A program made the position numbers and the translations under genes. From Chloroflexota bacterium (GTDB lineage: Bacteria > Chloroflexota > UBA11872): a stretch of DNA of 26,264 bases. The stretch spans positions 1-26,264 of the forward strand of contig JAPOXI010000089.1 of NCBI GenBank assembly GCA_026707185.1, given 5' to 3'. Shown here in pieces: positions 1-9,300 of this stretch. Position 1 is the first letter of the stretch; each line of letters opens with the position of its first letter. The notes beneath the pieces are model-generated. The model worked only from the letters and a program-made list of their open reading frames with translations, searched no databases and was not told the origin of the DNA.

Positions 1-446
1 CGGACGTGCCCATGCACCTCACCACGTTCTGGATGCTGACCGACTTCACGCCCGAGAACGGCGCGACCTACGTGGTGCCCGGCAGCCACCGCCAGCAGGA
101 TCACCCACGTCCCGGCAGCCCGCTCGGCGACTGGATGGCCTCACGCGACGACGAGGCCCGCCTGCTGGGCACGGCCGGCTCGGTGGCCATCCTGGACAGC
201 CGCCTCTGGCACGCGGTTTCACCCAATACGACCGATCAGGATCGCGTCACCGTGGTCGTCCGCTTCGCCCCCTGGTGGCTGAACCTCAACCCGACCCGCC
301 GCGGCCACGTGGAACGCCAGGTGATCGTGGGCGATGGGATCGACTCGTTTGTCGAGGACCTGCCGCGCGAGGTCTATGACGAGGCCCCGGACAACCTGAG
401 GCCGCGACTGGCCCACCTGCTGCCCGCCGGTTCAGTCATCGGCTGA
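1..446 (+). CDS. Phytanoyl-CoA dioxygenase (PhyH) family protein, C-terminal part (5' truncated)
   Basis: This is the C-terminal part of a non-haem Fe(II)/2-oxoglutarate-dependent dioxygenase of the PhyH family; the reading frame is open to the window edge, so the N-terminus lies outside. Seen: TFWMLTDFTPENGATYVVPGSH is the usual core strand and turn of the family. It is followed by DSRLWHAVSPN, whose His should be the distal iron ligand, and about ten residues later by DRVTVVVRF, whose Arg should bind the 2-oxoglutarate carboxylate. The first HxD half of the iron site must lie upstream and cannot be checked. A GTG at 6 could be read as a start, but it would leave out half of the catalytic site, so I treat it as internal. 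PhyH enzymes hydroxylate many small substrates, and the actual substrate cannot be told from this fragment. Confidence 0.85.
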   Translation, partial: DVPMHLTTFWMLTDFTPENGATYVVPGSHRQQDHPRPGSPLGDWMASRDDEARLLGTAGSVAILDSRLWHAVSPNTTDQDRVTVVVRFAPWWLNLNPTRRGHVERQVIVGDGIDSFVEDLPREVYDEAPDNLRPRLAHLLPAGSVIG

Positions 447-458
447 CCATCGGCGAGC

Positions 459-489
459 CGCCCGCATGATGGCTGGGCGCGTCGTTTTT
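459..489 (+). terminator. Possible weak intrinsic terminator after the PhyH gene
   Basis: A 5-bp GC stem (CGCCC at 459-463 with GGGCG at 475-479, 11-nt loop) is followed within five bases by five T residues (485-489). It lies 12 bases past the PhyH stop codon. The stem is short and the loop long, so this is only a candidate. Confidence 0.25.
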
Positions 490-550
490 CTGGCGCCGTC
501 GCCGATATGCCGTACTGTATGCCGGTTGAGCAGCAAATCTCGGCGGTGCT

Positions 551-1231
551 ATGGCTGACCTGCGGGGCGTGATCTTTGTCGGCAACGGATCCACGGCGGA
601 CGGGGCGGCCGCCCCGGACGGCGGCGACGCGCCGCTGGACGCCACCATCGAGCAGCTGCGCGAAATCGGTGCGGATGCCATCACGGTCATTACGTCCGAT
701 CCGGACGCCGTACCTCAGGCGCCGGACCTGCACGTCCAGGACCGGAAGGCCGGTCACGGTGAGGTGCATGGTCTGCTGCAGGCCATTCCTCGCACTGAAG
801 AAGCCGAGATCCTCGTAGCCGAGCACCCCCTGCAGGCGACAGCGGACTTCCAGCCGTCCCAGGGTTCCAACAACTGCGTGCTCGTCGTCGCTGAAGGCGC
901 CGGCGCAGGCCGCGTTGTGGACGTGATCGAGCTGGAGTACGAGGAACGCCGCCGCGTCACCCAGTTCGCCGTGCGCGCGGTCAACGGCGAGGGCGGCTAC
1001 CACCACACCGGCCTGACCTTCCTGCCGCTGGGGGCTTTGGAACTGGCCGCGCTCGTCGGCCTGCAGCAAACGCTCGCGGCGGACGGGACGTCGGAGGCCT
1101 TGCCGCTCACCCAGGGCCGCCTGCGCACACGCGCGGCCGACGACGTGCTCCAGGACGTCTCCAGCATGAATCTGGACGACCTGTTCGACCGGTTTCTCTT
1201 CGAAGGCCGGCTGTCCGCGATCAAGGCCTGA
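551..1231 (+). CDS. Hypothetical protein, nucleotidyltransferase (GT-A)-like with degenerate active site
   Basis: Encodes 226 residues. The opening MADLRGVIFVGNGS, followed by DATIEQLREIGADAITVIT, resembles the first strand, helix and second strand of sugar-nucleotide or MobA-like nucleotidyltransferases (usually AxILAGGxGxRM, then TIExLxxxGxxxIxVV). The Gly-rich loop with its Arg, and the downstream Lys, are not recognisable: GNGSTADGAAAPDGGD stands in their place. A later LLQAIPRTEEAEILVAEHPLQ could correspond to the segment that normally carries the metal-binding Asp, but no clear D-x-D is present. It may therefore be a non-catalytic or regulatory homologue, or an unrelated alpha/beta protein. 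The ATG start has no strong Shine-Dalgarno sequence. The gene sits between a dioxygenase and a hydrolase on the same strand. The antisense frame across the same DNA (374-1240) is compositionally poor, so the plus strand is preferred. Confidence 0.65.
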   Translation: MADLRGVIFVGNGSTADGAAAPDGGDAPLDATIEQLREIGADAITVITSDPDAVPQAPDLHVQDRKAGHGEVHGLLQAIPRTEEAEILVAEHPLQATADFQPSQGSNNCVLVVAEGAGAGRVVDVIELEYEERRRVTQFAVRAVNGEGGYHHTGLTFLPLGALELAALVGLQQTLAADGTSEALPLTQGRLRTRAADDVLQDVSSMNLDDLFDRFLFEGRLSAIKA

Positions 1232-1260
1232 CCCTAGCACCGGATCCGCGCTGGACCGCC

Positions 1261-2118
1261 GTGACGCCCCGTTCCGCTCCCGGCGCTTCCGGCAGACTCC
1301 GCATCGCCTGCTGGAACATCTGGGGATTCTCCTGGGAATGGCCGCGCCGTCGGCCGCTGGTCGCGGCTGAACTGGCCGACCTCAAGCCAGACACCGTATT
1401 CCTTCACGAAGCGCGCGCCGCCCGCCGACCGTGGGAGAACGGCCGGTCGACACCGGAGCAGGCAGCCGCCGATTCCGGCCTTCCCCTGGTGGACTGGATC
1501 GACGCCCCCACGTCGCTCCCTGGCACCCGTATGGGTCCAGCGCTATTGGCCCGCGAAATCCCGGCCGAGACTTCGCGGTCCCAACTCGCCAACCGCGACT
1601 CCGTCGCCGACCTTGGCTACCACGAGCCCTGGCTCTTGACCGCCCGCTGGAACGTCCAGGGATTCGGCTTGATCGTGGCAAGCACCCACCTGCCAGTATC
1701 CGGATTGACGCAAGCGCTGGAAGCCTCGGTCAACAGGCTCACCGAGGTCCTTCAGTCGCTCACCGAAGACGCCGACCTGCTGATCCTCGTAGGCGACCTG
1801 AACATCATGCCTCAGAACTCCCTGCTCTATCGCCTCATGCAGACCGTAGGCCTCGAGTCGGTTCCGCCGCTGGACAAGGCGCCGGCGACCTTCCCGACCT
1901 GCAACGCCATGTTTAACCGGCAGGCACTAGACGACGGGATCGGCAAACCGATCCACCCGCAGGCGCCCCCAATTCGAATCGACCACCTCTTGGTCCGCGC
2001 GGGCGCCCACTCGCCGTTGAAGATCGTCGCCGAAGGACGCTTCGGAACCACGCACCGCCACGGCGACCTCTACGCCTCCGACCACTGGGGGCTTTGGTTC
2101 GATGTCGCGGTGGCCTGA
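1261..2118 (+). CDS. Endonuclease/exonuclease/phosphatase family hydrolase
   Basis: A 285-residue protein covering the whole EEP fold. Motifs in order: ACWNIWG (metal-site Asn19), FLHEAR (Glu50, metal ligand), STHLP (catalytic His143), LVGDLN (Asp179 and Asn181), RIDHLLV (Asp241, His242) and ASDHWGL (Asp274, His275, the terminal catalytic pair). All expected catalytic residues are present, so the enzyme should be an active Mg-dependent phosphodiesterase or phosphatase. The family includes nucleases, sphingomyelinases and phosphoinositide phosphatases, and the sequence does not say which substrate is used. The start is GTG at 1261; no signal peptide is visible. It follows the preceding gene by 29 bases and may be co-transcribed with it. 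Confidence 0.9.
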   Translation: MTPRSAPGASGRLRIACWNIWGFSWEWPRRRPLVAAELADLKPDTVFLHEARAARRPWENGRSTPEQAAADSGLPLVDWIDAPTSLPGTRMGPALLAREIPAETSRSQLANRDSVADLGYHEPWLLTARWNVQGFGLIVASTHLPVSGLTQALEASVNRLTEVLQSLTEDADLLILVGDLNIMPQNSLLYRLMQTVGLESVPPLDKAPATFPTCNAMFNRQALDDGIGKPIHPQAPPIRIDHLLVRAGAHSPLKIVAEGRFGTTHRHGDLYASDHWGLWFDVAVA

Positions 2119-2165
2119 ACGAATTGCTGGCAGGATGACGTTTCAGGAGTCCTCGACGAATCACC

Positions 2166-2172
2166 AGAGGAG
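2166..2172 (+). promoter_or_regulatory. Ribosome binding site of the SDR gene
   Basis: AGAGGAG lies nine bases before the ATG at 2182, one of the clearest Shine-Dalgarno sequences in the window. Confidence 0.7.
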
Positions 2173-2181
2173 ATCGCCCAC

Positions 2182-2928
2182 ATGACCGCTGAGTTCCAGG
2201 GCCGCGTCGCATTGGTAACCGGAGCCGCACGCGGCATGGGCCGCGCGACCGCCGAGCGTCTGCTGGCCGGCGGCGCCCGGGTTGCCGTCAACGACGTCAA
2301 CGCCGATCAGATTGAAGTCGTCGCGTCCGAACTCGGTGGTGACGCCGCCGCCTTCCCCGCCAACGTGGCGGACAAGTCGTCCGTCGACGCCATGGTCGCC
2401 GACATCACCGAGCGCTTCGGCCGCCTGGACATCCTGATCAACAACGCCGGCATCGTCTCGCCCACGGCCTTCGAGTCGATCGAGGAGTCCGAGTGGCGCC
2501 GGGTCCTGGACGTCAACGTCAACGGCGTATTCTTCTGCACCCAGGCCGTCATCCCGGCCATGCAGGCCAACAGCTACGGCCGCATCGTCAACTTCTCGTC
2601 CACCGCCGGCAAGAACGTCAGCACCGTGGGCGGCGCCTCCTACACCACCTCAAAGGCCGCCGTGCTTGGCATCACCCGAGCGGCCGCCAAGGAACTGGCC
2701 GCCTACGACATCACCGTCAACGCCGTCTGCCCGGGCATGATCGACACCGACATGCTGCGCGTGGCCTGGTCCGAGGAGCGCATCCAGGAGTACATCCCGT
2801 CCATCCCGCTCAACCGCATGGGCGCGCCTTCCGAGGTCGCCGAACTCGTCTGCTTCCTCGCCTCCGACCGCGCCGCCTACATCACCGGCGCCGCCCTCGA
2901 CATCACCGGCGGCGAACTGATGGTCTAG
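2182..2928 (+). CDS. SDR family NAD(P)-dependent oxidoreductase
   Basis: A 248-residue classical short-chain dehydrogenase, similar in layout to FabG-type 3-oxoacyl reductases. Seen: TGAARGMG (13-20) for cofactor binding, an acidic Asp38 at the end of the second strand (VNDVN), which usually favours NAD(H) over NADP(H), NNAG (87-90), a Ser at 139/140, the catalytic Y154-x3-K158 (YTTSK) and the usual CPGMIDTDM loop. The tetrad is intact. A strong ribosome binding site (AGAGGAG at 2166-2172) supports the ATG at 2182. The substrate is unknown; nearby glycosidases make a sugar dehydrogenase role possible, but this is inference. The gene ends three bases from the convergent LRR gene, with no visible terminator between them. 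Confidence 0.92.
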   Translation: MTAEFQGRVALVTGAARGMGRATAERLLAGGARVAVNDVNADQIEVVASELGGDAAAFPANVADKSSVDAMVADITERFGRLDILINNAGIVSPTAFESIEESEWRRVLDVNVNGVFFCTQAVIPAMQANSYGRIVNFSSTAGKNVSTVGGASYTTSKAAVLGITRAAAKELAAYDITVNAVCPGMIDTDMLRVAWSEERIQEYIPSIPLNRMGAPSEVAELVCFLASDRAAYITGAALDITGGELMV

Positions 2929-2931
2929 TCG

Positions 2932-5900
2932 CTAGCCGTCCGCCTCGCACGTCGACCAATCCGGCAACGTGGCGCCCTGTTGCGCTCGGGCGACCAGACT
3001 GCTCGGCAGGCACTGGATCAGGTAGTGGTTCAGGCCGAGGTGCAATTCCCGCAGATTCGTCAGCTGTCCGAGTTCCGCTGGAACTTGCCCGGTTAGTCGA
3101 TTGACGAAGAGGTTCAGGTGCGTCAGGTTGGCAAGCTGACCCAGTTCCGGCGGAATCGCCTCCGAGAAGGCGTTATTCGACAGATCGAGTTCGCGCAACT
3201 CGCTGAGTTGGCCAAGTTCGCTCGGTATGGGGCCCCACAATCGGTTGTTAAAGAGCACCAGTCGCTGCAGGGCACTCAGGCCTCCAAGCTCGGGCGGGAT
3301 GCGCCGGCCGCCGTGGGGCCCTCGAATCTCCAGCGCCAGGACGCGTCGCGGCGTGCCGCCGAGTTCGATCGCTTCCCACTGCTCCATCGGCGCCTCGGCG
3401 CTCCAATTCAGCCAGGACCGCCCGACCAGAACTTTCCGCGCTTCAAGCAGGATCCGGCAGTCGTTCACCAGCCCGGGATTGTCCTCCGGATTGGGAACGG
3501 CGATTCCACTCGCACAGGTCGGCGGCGACGGCGCTGGATTGACCTGGATCTCCACGCGGACCAGCTCGCCGATTCCATCACTTGCCGCGACCGTCAGCGC
3601 ATAGGCATCGACCGCTGAAGCATCCAGTTCGCTGGCAACGGTAATCCGGCCGCTGCTGGCGTCGATGGCAAACGCCCCGCCCTCGTTGCCGCCCGCGATC
3701 ACGTAGCTGACCGTGTCCTCCAGCCGGCCGGGGATAAACACCCGGCCCACGCTGGCCCCGGGCAACGCGTCGTCTCGAACGTTGAAGGCGTATGAACCGG
3801 CCTCGCAGGTCGCCCACTCGCGCGGGCTGATGTACGGCGGCTCACGTCTGTTCAGGTGGAAGGGCAGGCACTCTTCGAGTTGATTGCCCCACAGTCCCAG
3901 CGACCACAAGTCGTACATCGACCCCACGGCCACCGGGACTCGCCCGGTGAGTTGGTTGCCCCCGAACTGCAGGTCCGTCAGCTTCGTCAGCCAGCCCAGT
4001 TCCCAGGGAATCAGGCCCGTCAGGTCGTTCTCGCCGAGATTCAGCCCCGTCAGGTTTCGCAGCCCGCCAAGCTCGGGCGGAATGTCGCCCGTCAGCTCAT
4101 TGTTGGAGAGGTCCAGCGTCTCCAGCCCGGACAGGTCGCCGAGTTCGGGCGGGATGCTGCCCGCGAAATCACTCTCCGCGAGGTCCAGCACTCTGAGGTT
4201 GACGAGTTGACCAAGTTCGCCCGGAATCGTCGCGCCGAACTCGTTTTCCCGAAGGAGGAGCCGCTGCAGGCTGGAAAGGTCGCCTAGTTCCGCGGGGATC
4301 TCACCGGTCAGATCGTTCCCGGCAAGGTCCAGGAGTTCAAGGCTCGTCAGCTGGCCCAGTTCCGGCGGAATCCCGCCGTACAGCCGGTTACCCGACAGGT
4401 TCAGGCTGCGCAGCGAGCCCAGATCGCCGAGCGCTGCCGGAATCCTTCCCGAAAGCTGATTCCCGGCGACGTCCAGCGTCTCCAACTCGGCGAGTTGCCC
4501 GAGTTCCGGCGGAATGTTGCCCGAAATCTGGTTGCCGGCGAGCTCGAGCGTCCGCAGCTTGGGTAGATTCGCGAGTTCAGGCGGAATAACACCCGCGGTC
4601 ACGGCATCGCCGTATCTGCCGCTTCCCACCCTCAGCCCCGTCACCCGCCGCGGCGAGCCCTCGACGGTTAGCCCCACCCACTCGTCGATCGGCGTCCCGG
4701 CATTCCAGTTCGTGGCCACGCCGCCGAACAGCCAATCACGCAGATTCATCAGCGTCTGGCAGTCGCCCACCAGGCCGGGATTCGCACCGGGCTCGGGGAC
4801 TACGTAGCCGCCGTCGCAGGCCGCACGCCGCGTCGCAAGGTCGGCCGCTCTGACGCTCTCGGCCACCAGCCCGACGCCCAGGGTCACAAGAACCTGTAGG
4901 TCGGAGCCATCGGGCCTCATCGTGTAGAGAATCTCGGGCACTCTCCGCGAATAGGGGTCGACCTCAGCGCCAATGCCAATCGCGATTCGCGCTCCGTCGG
5001 GCGACCAGACAGGTCCGTGTAGCTCCCCCAGGTTCTCCGGCGATGTTCCAACGGGATTCCCATCCACGTCGACCACGCAGACCGACGCCCATCCACACGT
5101 AAAAAGAATCTTCGATCCATCCGGCGACCAGGCCACCGTCTCAATCCAGGCAACCGACGGATCTTCCGCATACGACTCTTTATTCCACCCCTGGCTCTGC
5201 CAGCCCTCGATCGTCGTCAGCCGGCGCGGGTCCGAGCCGTCCGCTGCGATGGTGTACAGCGCCACCTCTTCGCCGTCGGGCAACGCCAGCGCCAATCGCT
5301 CGCCGTCGGGCGACCACGACGGAAGACTGGCCACGGTCGAGACCTGCCTGAGGTCGGAGCCGTCGGCCCCCACCGTGTAAACCGCCGGCTCCGCCGAACC
5401 CACGCCACGCACAAAGGCTAGGCGCTGCCCGTCCGGCGACCAGCGGGGCGGTAGGCCGACGTCCCCATGGTCCGCCGGCGCCAGGCGCTGGATGTCGGAG
5501 CCGTCCGCAGCCATGCTGAACAGCCCCGGGTCGGCCTCCACGCGTGTCCGTCCGCCGTCCGGCGGATCGGCGTAGTTGTAATCGGACAAGAACGCAAGGC
5601 GGGTGCCGTCGGGCGACCACACGGGCACGCTGCCAACGGCCAGGTAGTCCACCTCGTCGGTGGTCGCATCCCAGACGGCGACTTCGAAGAACACGGTGGT
5701 GATCGGAGCGTCGACCGCGCGGGACTCCTCGTCCGGCGGTTCCCTTGGCGGGCTGTCCCAGAACGTAAAGGAGTCCCAGCAGACGGAGTACGCCACCCGC
5801 GTCCCGTCAGGCGAGACGTCGGCGTGGGACAGGTAGACCTTGATATACGACCGCGACTCGATATGGGCCTCGTACGGCACCTCAAACGTGCCGTGCACGC

Positions 5901-6327
5901 GTGTCCCGTCCGCGGTCGCCTGGTAGAGCTGGTCGTGGTGTATGAAGAGCAGTGCGGAGCCACCGGGCTTCCATTGCACGGAGTTCTGGGCATTCATCAC
6001 GTGAACGCCGCGGAGACCGAAGCTCTCGCACGGCGGAGTGCGGCTGTGTGCATGCACCGGCCGGGTCGTGAGGCTCACACCAAGCGCCAGCAGCAGCGCG
6101 GCCAGCGCGACGAAGAACCATGGCGCCGCCACAGCCTGGAACCTACGTCTTGGGGTGAGAGGTTGCAGCCGTCCGCGCAATGGCCTCGCTCTGCCGCTCA
6201 ACCGACGAAGGCCTGCAATCAGCCGAATCGCCGGAGCCGAGCAAGCCGACAAGAGTCGCCGACCCGCCCCATGTGCGGACGAGCGGCTGACGTTCATGCG
6301 GGCCATCGGCACCTTTTCCAGCCTCAT
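2932..6327 (-). CDS. Membrane-anchored TolB-like propeller / LRR / cadherin-like / LRR surface protein
   Basis: A 1131-residue composite protein. An Arg-rich N-terminus is followed by one hydrophobic segment (about 69-86), read as a signal anchor or uncleaved signal. Next comes a PD40/TolB-like propeller with six SPDG[TQESA][RK][LIV]A motifs (about 172, 238, 297, 339, 401 and 442). A cysteine-bearing cap (about 504-565, with NPGLVGDC and NWNAGTPIDEW) then leads into ten 24-residue LRRs of the IPPELGxLxxL type (579-821). A cadherin-like domain (about 845-930, with FAIDASSGRITV) follows. A second copy of the cap (938-1000, with LNWSAEAPMEQW) leads into four more LRRs (1008-1104). The ATG at 6327 overlaps the upstream TGA as ATGA; a GTG at 6339 with a GAGGG-like sequence is an alternative giving four more residues. 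Likely displayed outside the cell for binding; no enzymatic domain is seen. Confidence 0.9.
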   Translation of the reverse strand: MRLEKVPMARMNVSRSSAHGAGRRLLSACSAPAIRLIAGLRRLSGRARPLRGRLQPLTPRRRFQAVAAPWFFVALAALLLALGVSLTTRPVHAHSRTPPCESFGLRGVHVMNAQNSVQWKPGGSALLFIHHDQLYQATADGTRVHGTFEVPYEAHIESRSYIKVYLSHADVSPDGTRVAYSVCWDSFTFWDSPPREPPDEESRAVDAPITTVFFEVAVWDATTDEVDYLAVGSVPVWSPDGTRLAFLSDYNYADPPDGGRTRVEADPGLFSMAADGSDIQRLAPADHGDVGLPPRWSPDGQRLAFVRGVGSAEPAVYTVGADGSDLRQVSTVASLPSWSPDGERLALALPDGEEVALYTIAADGSDPRRLTTIEGWQSQGWNKESYAEDPSVAWIETVAWSPDGSKILFTCGWASVCVVDVDGNPVGTSPENLGELHGPVWSPDGARIAIGIGAEVDPYSRRVPEILYTMRPDGSDLQVLVTLGVGLVAESVRAADLATRRAACDGGYVVPEPGANPGLVGDCQTLMNLRDWLFGGVATNWNAGTPIDEWVGLTVEGSPRRVTGLRVGSGRYGDAVTAGVIPPELANLPKLRTLELAGNQISGNIPPELGQLAELETLDVAGNQLSGRIPAALGDLGSLRSLNLSGNRLYGGIPPELGQLTSLELLDLAGNDLTGEIPAELGDLSSLQRLLLRENEFGATIPGELGQLVNLRVLDLAESDFAGSIPPELGDLSGLETLDLSNNELTGDIPPELGGLRNLTGLNLGENDLTGLIPWELGWLTKLTDLQFGGNQLTGRVPVAVGSMYDLWSLGLWGNQLEECLPFHLNRREPPYISPREWATCEAGSYAFNVRDDALPGASVGRVFIPGRLEDTVSYVIAGGNEGGAFAIDASSGRITVASELDASAVDAYALTVAASDGIGELVRVEIQVNPAPSPPTCASGIAVPNPEDNPGLVNDCRILLEARKVLVGRSWLNWSAEAPMEQWEAIELGGTPRRVLALEIRGPHGGRRIPPELGGLSALQRLVLFNNRLWGPIPSELGQLSELRELDLSNNAFSEAIPPELGQLANLTHLNLFVNRLTGQVPAELGQLTNLRELHLGLNHYLIQCLPSSLVARAQQGATLPDWSTCEADG
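3016..3306 (-). repeat. Second leucine-rich repeat array (4 units)
   Basis: Four in-frame 72-bp units encode 24-residue LRRs with the consensus IPxELGQLxxLxxLxL, followed by a degenerate cap with a Cys pair. It is a shorter version of the array at 3865-4593 and has the same type of N-terminal cap, so the cap-plus-LRR block was duplicated within the gene. Confidence 0.85.
3865..4593 (-). repeat. First leucine-rich repeat array (10 units)
   Basis: Ten in-frame 72-bp units encode 24-residue LRRs of the LxGxIPxELGxLxxLxxLxLxxN class, ending in a degenerate unit (ECLPFHL). The sixth unit has AESDF where the others keep the conserved Asn. Confidence 0.85.
6324..6327 (-). promoter_or_regulatory. 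ATGA stop/start overlap coupling the RCC1 and LRR genes
   Basis: Reading the minus strand, ATGA holds both the TGA stop of the RCC1 gene and the ATG of the LRR gene. No purine-rich ribosome binding site precedes this ATG, which fits re-initiation by the terminating ribosome. Confidence 0.65.
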
Positions 6328-9300
6328 CGGGGCGGCCACACCTGGCCCTCGTCATCGGACCCCCAGCAAGCGACGGTTCCGTCCGCGCGCAGTCCACAGG
6401 TGTGTGCGCGACCCAGGCTGATGGTGGTGACCCGCACGTCGTCGGGCGACGTGTCTTCGCCGGGTCGGAAGGATCCCCAGCAGAGCACGGTCCCATCGCC
6501 GCGGAGCCCACAGGTGCGGTGGTCGTCGCTGCTGATAGCTACAAAGGTCTCGCCCACGGGCGGCGTCGCATAAGAGGCTGACTTATCGCCCCAGCAAAGG
6601 ACGGTCCCATCGGCGCGCAACCCGCACGTGTGGTCGCCGCCGCTGGCAATTGCCGTAAAGCGCTCGTCGGCGGGCGGCGAGGCCTGGCCTTCGTCGTCGC
6701 GTCCCCAGCAGACCGCCGTCCCGTCGTCGCGCAGGCCGCAGGTGTGGACCGCACCACTGCTCAGGGTCGTGAACCGTTCGCCGCTGGGAGGTGCAGCCTG
6801 GCCAACGGGGTTGCCGCGCCCGTCCTCGTTGCTACCCCAGCAGACGGCCGTCCCATCGTCGCGCAAGCCGCAGGTGTGGCTACCACCGCTGCTTAAGGCC
6901 ACGTACGTCTCCCCAACGGGCGGCGACTCGTTCACGGCGGCGCCGATACCCCAGCACACGGCCATTCCGTCCTCGCGAAGCCCGCACGTGTGACTCCACC
7001 CGCCACTGAGCGCGACAAACCGCTCACCCTCCGGCGGCCACACCGGCCGAAGCCCGGACCGGCCACCCCAGCAAATCGCCTGACCGTCCTCGCTGAGCGC
7101 ACAGGTGTGGAACGCTCCGCAGCTGACGGCCACGAACGCTGGCAGCGGGCTGGGCAACGGCGGGGCTGGCGGGGTGTACGGCGGTGTCACATCGGGCGGG
7201 CGGAGGTACCCCTCGCCCCAGCACGTCGCGGTTCCGTCCTCGCGCAGGGCGCAGGTGAAGTCCTGCCCACTGCCGATGGCGGCGAATGTATCGCCCGCCG
7301 GCGCCGAGGCCTGGCCGTTCCAATTCTGTCCCCAGCAGACGGCCGAACCGTCGGCGCGGATACCGCAGGTGTGTTCGGCGCCGCTGTCGATCGCGATGAA
7401 CGACTCGTTCTGCGGTGGCGATGACCGGCCGTCGTGGTTTTCACCCCAGCAGACGGCCGTCCCATCCTCGCGCAAGGCGCAGGTGTGGACCGGCCCACTG
7501 CTCAGGGTCGTGAATCGTTCGCCGCTGGGCGGTGAAGCCTGACCAACGGGGTTGCCGCGCCCGTCCTCATTGCTACCCCAGCACACCGGGGTTCCATCCT
7601 CGCGCAGGGCGCAGGTGTGGAAGGCGCCCACGGCGATGGTCGTAAAGCGCTCGCCAGTCGGCGGCGACGCCGCGCCGACGTTCCGACCGTATCCGTCATC
7701 GTCGCTCCCCCAGCACACGGGCGTGCCGTCCGGACGCAGCGCGCACGTGTGCCCCGAACCGGCACTAATGGCCCCGAACACTTCGCCTTCCGGCGGCACG
7801 GCTCGACCGTTCCAGTCCTCCCCCCAGCACACCGCAGTCCCGTCCTCGCGGAGGCCACAGACGTATCCGGACCCGCCGCTGATCGACATCAGCCGCTCGT
7901 CCGGTGGCACTGGAATGTCGCGTGGTGAAGACCATGTGGAGTCAGGCGCCACCCAACACGTGGGTGTCCCATCCTGGCGAAGCGCGCACGCGTAGCGGCT
8001 GCCGGCGGTCACGGCCGTGAATCGCTCGCCACGCCAAGACGTTCCGTGCCGTTCCTCGAGCGACGCCTGGCCCCGGTTGTTCTGACCCCAACACAGGATG
8101 GCGCCGTCCTCGCGCAGCCCACAGGTGTGCCGAGCCCCGCTGCTGAGCGACACGAACGGTTGGTTGACCGGAAGGTAAATACGAAAGTCGCCAAGGCAGG
8201 CGACCGAACCGTCTTCCCGCAGGCCGCAGAGGCGCTCGCGGGCGCTGCTGATGGAAACGAACCGCTCGTGCTCGTATTCCCCGGACCACTGATTGAAGTC
8301 GGTGCTGCACCAGAACGTGCCATCTGCTCGAAGTCCACAGGTATGGTTCGGCCCAACACTCAGGGCGACAAAGCGCTCGTCCTCAGGCGGCCAGGGCTTG
8401 TCCCGGCTGCTGAATCGGTCATTCGCGCCCCAGCAGAGGGTGGACCCGTCATCGCGCAAGCCGCAGGTATGCTCGCCGCCGCTGCCGATCGCCACAAACG
8501 TTTCGGCTGCTGGCGGCGAGGCCTGCCCCTGGTCGTTGCGTCCCCAGCACGCCGCGGATCCATCCGCCCGCAACGCGCAACTGTGGCTTGAGCCGCTACT
8601 GAGCGCCGTGAACTGCTCACCGGACGGCGGCGTTGACCGGCCGTTGCGATTGGATCCCCAACACACCGCGCCACCGTCCTCGCGCAGCCCGCAGGTGTGG
8701 TGCTCGCCGCTGCTCAGAGCCACAAAGCGCTCGTCCGCTGGCGGCGACGCCTGACCGTGGGAATCGTCGCCCCAACAGAGTGGCGCGCCGTCGTCACGCA
8801 GCGCGCAGGTATGCAACTCCCCGCTACTGACCGCAACGAATGGGCCGCCGGCGATCGGCGGATAGCGCGGCGCGCCGGACTCGAAACGCCCACCCCAGCA
8901 GACCGGTGTCCCGTCCGTGCGAAGGCCGCACGTAAAGTCGCCGCCGCTGCTCACCGCACTGAGTTTCTCGCCGTGCGGCGCTAAGGCTCGCCCGCCAGGA
9001 GTTTCGTAGCCGCCGGCGTTTGAGCCCCAGCAGACCGGGGTCCCGTCCGCCTGCAATCCACACGAGTGCTCTCGGCCGCTGCTCAGGTCGGTAAACGTCA
9101 CGCCGTGCGGCGGTGACGTCACGCTCCCGGCCATCCCCCAGCAGACCGGCGTACCGTCGGCCCGCAGCGCGCAGGTGTGCGCCTCGCCGCTGCTCACGTC
9201 AACGAATCGCTCGGCCTGCGTTGGCGTCGATTTGCCGTGCTCGTCGTCTCCCCAGCAGACCGCCACGCCGTCGCTGCGCACGCCGCAGGTGTGGCGCTCG

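Noticed and set aside
374..1240. Long minus-strand open frame opposite the nucleotidyltransferase-like gene
   Set aside because: No recognisable motifs and unusual residue composition. The plus-strand frame gives alpha/beta-type sequence starting next to an ATG and fits its neighbours' direction.
5467..6573. Plus-strand open frame of 368 codons
   Set aside because: It lies antisense to the propeller part of the LRR protein and the end of the RCC1 protein. It is rich in Arg, Ala and His with no motif, typical of shadow frames in GC-rich DNA.
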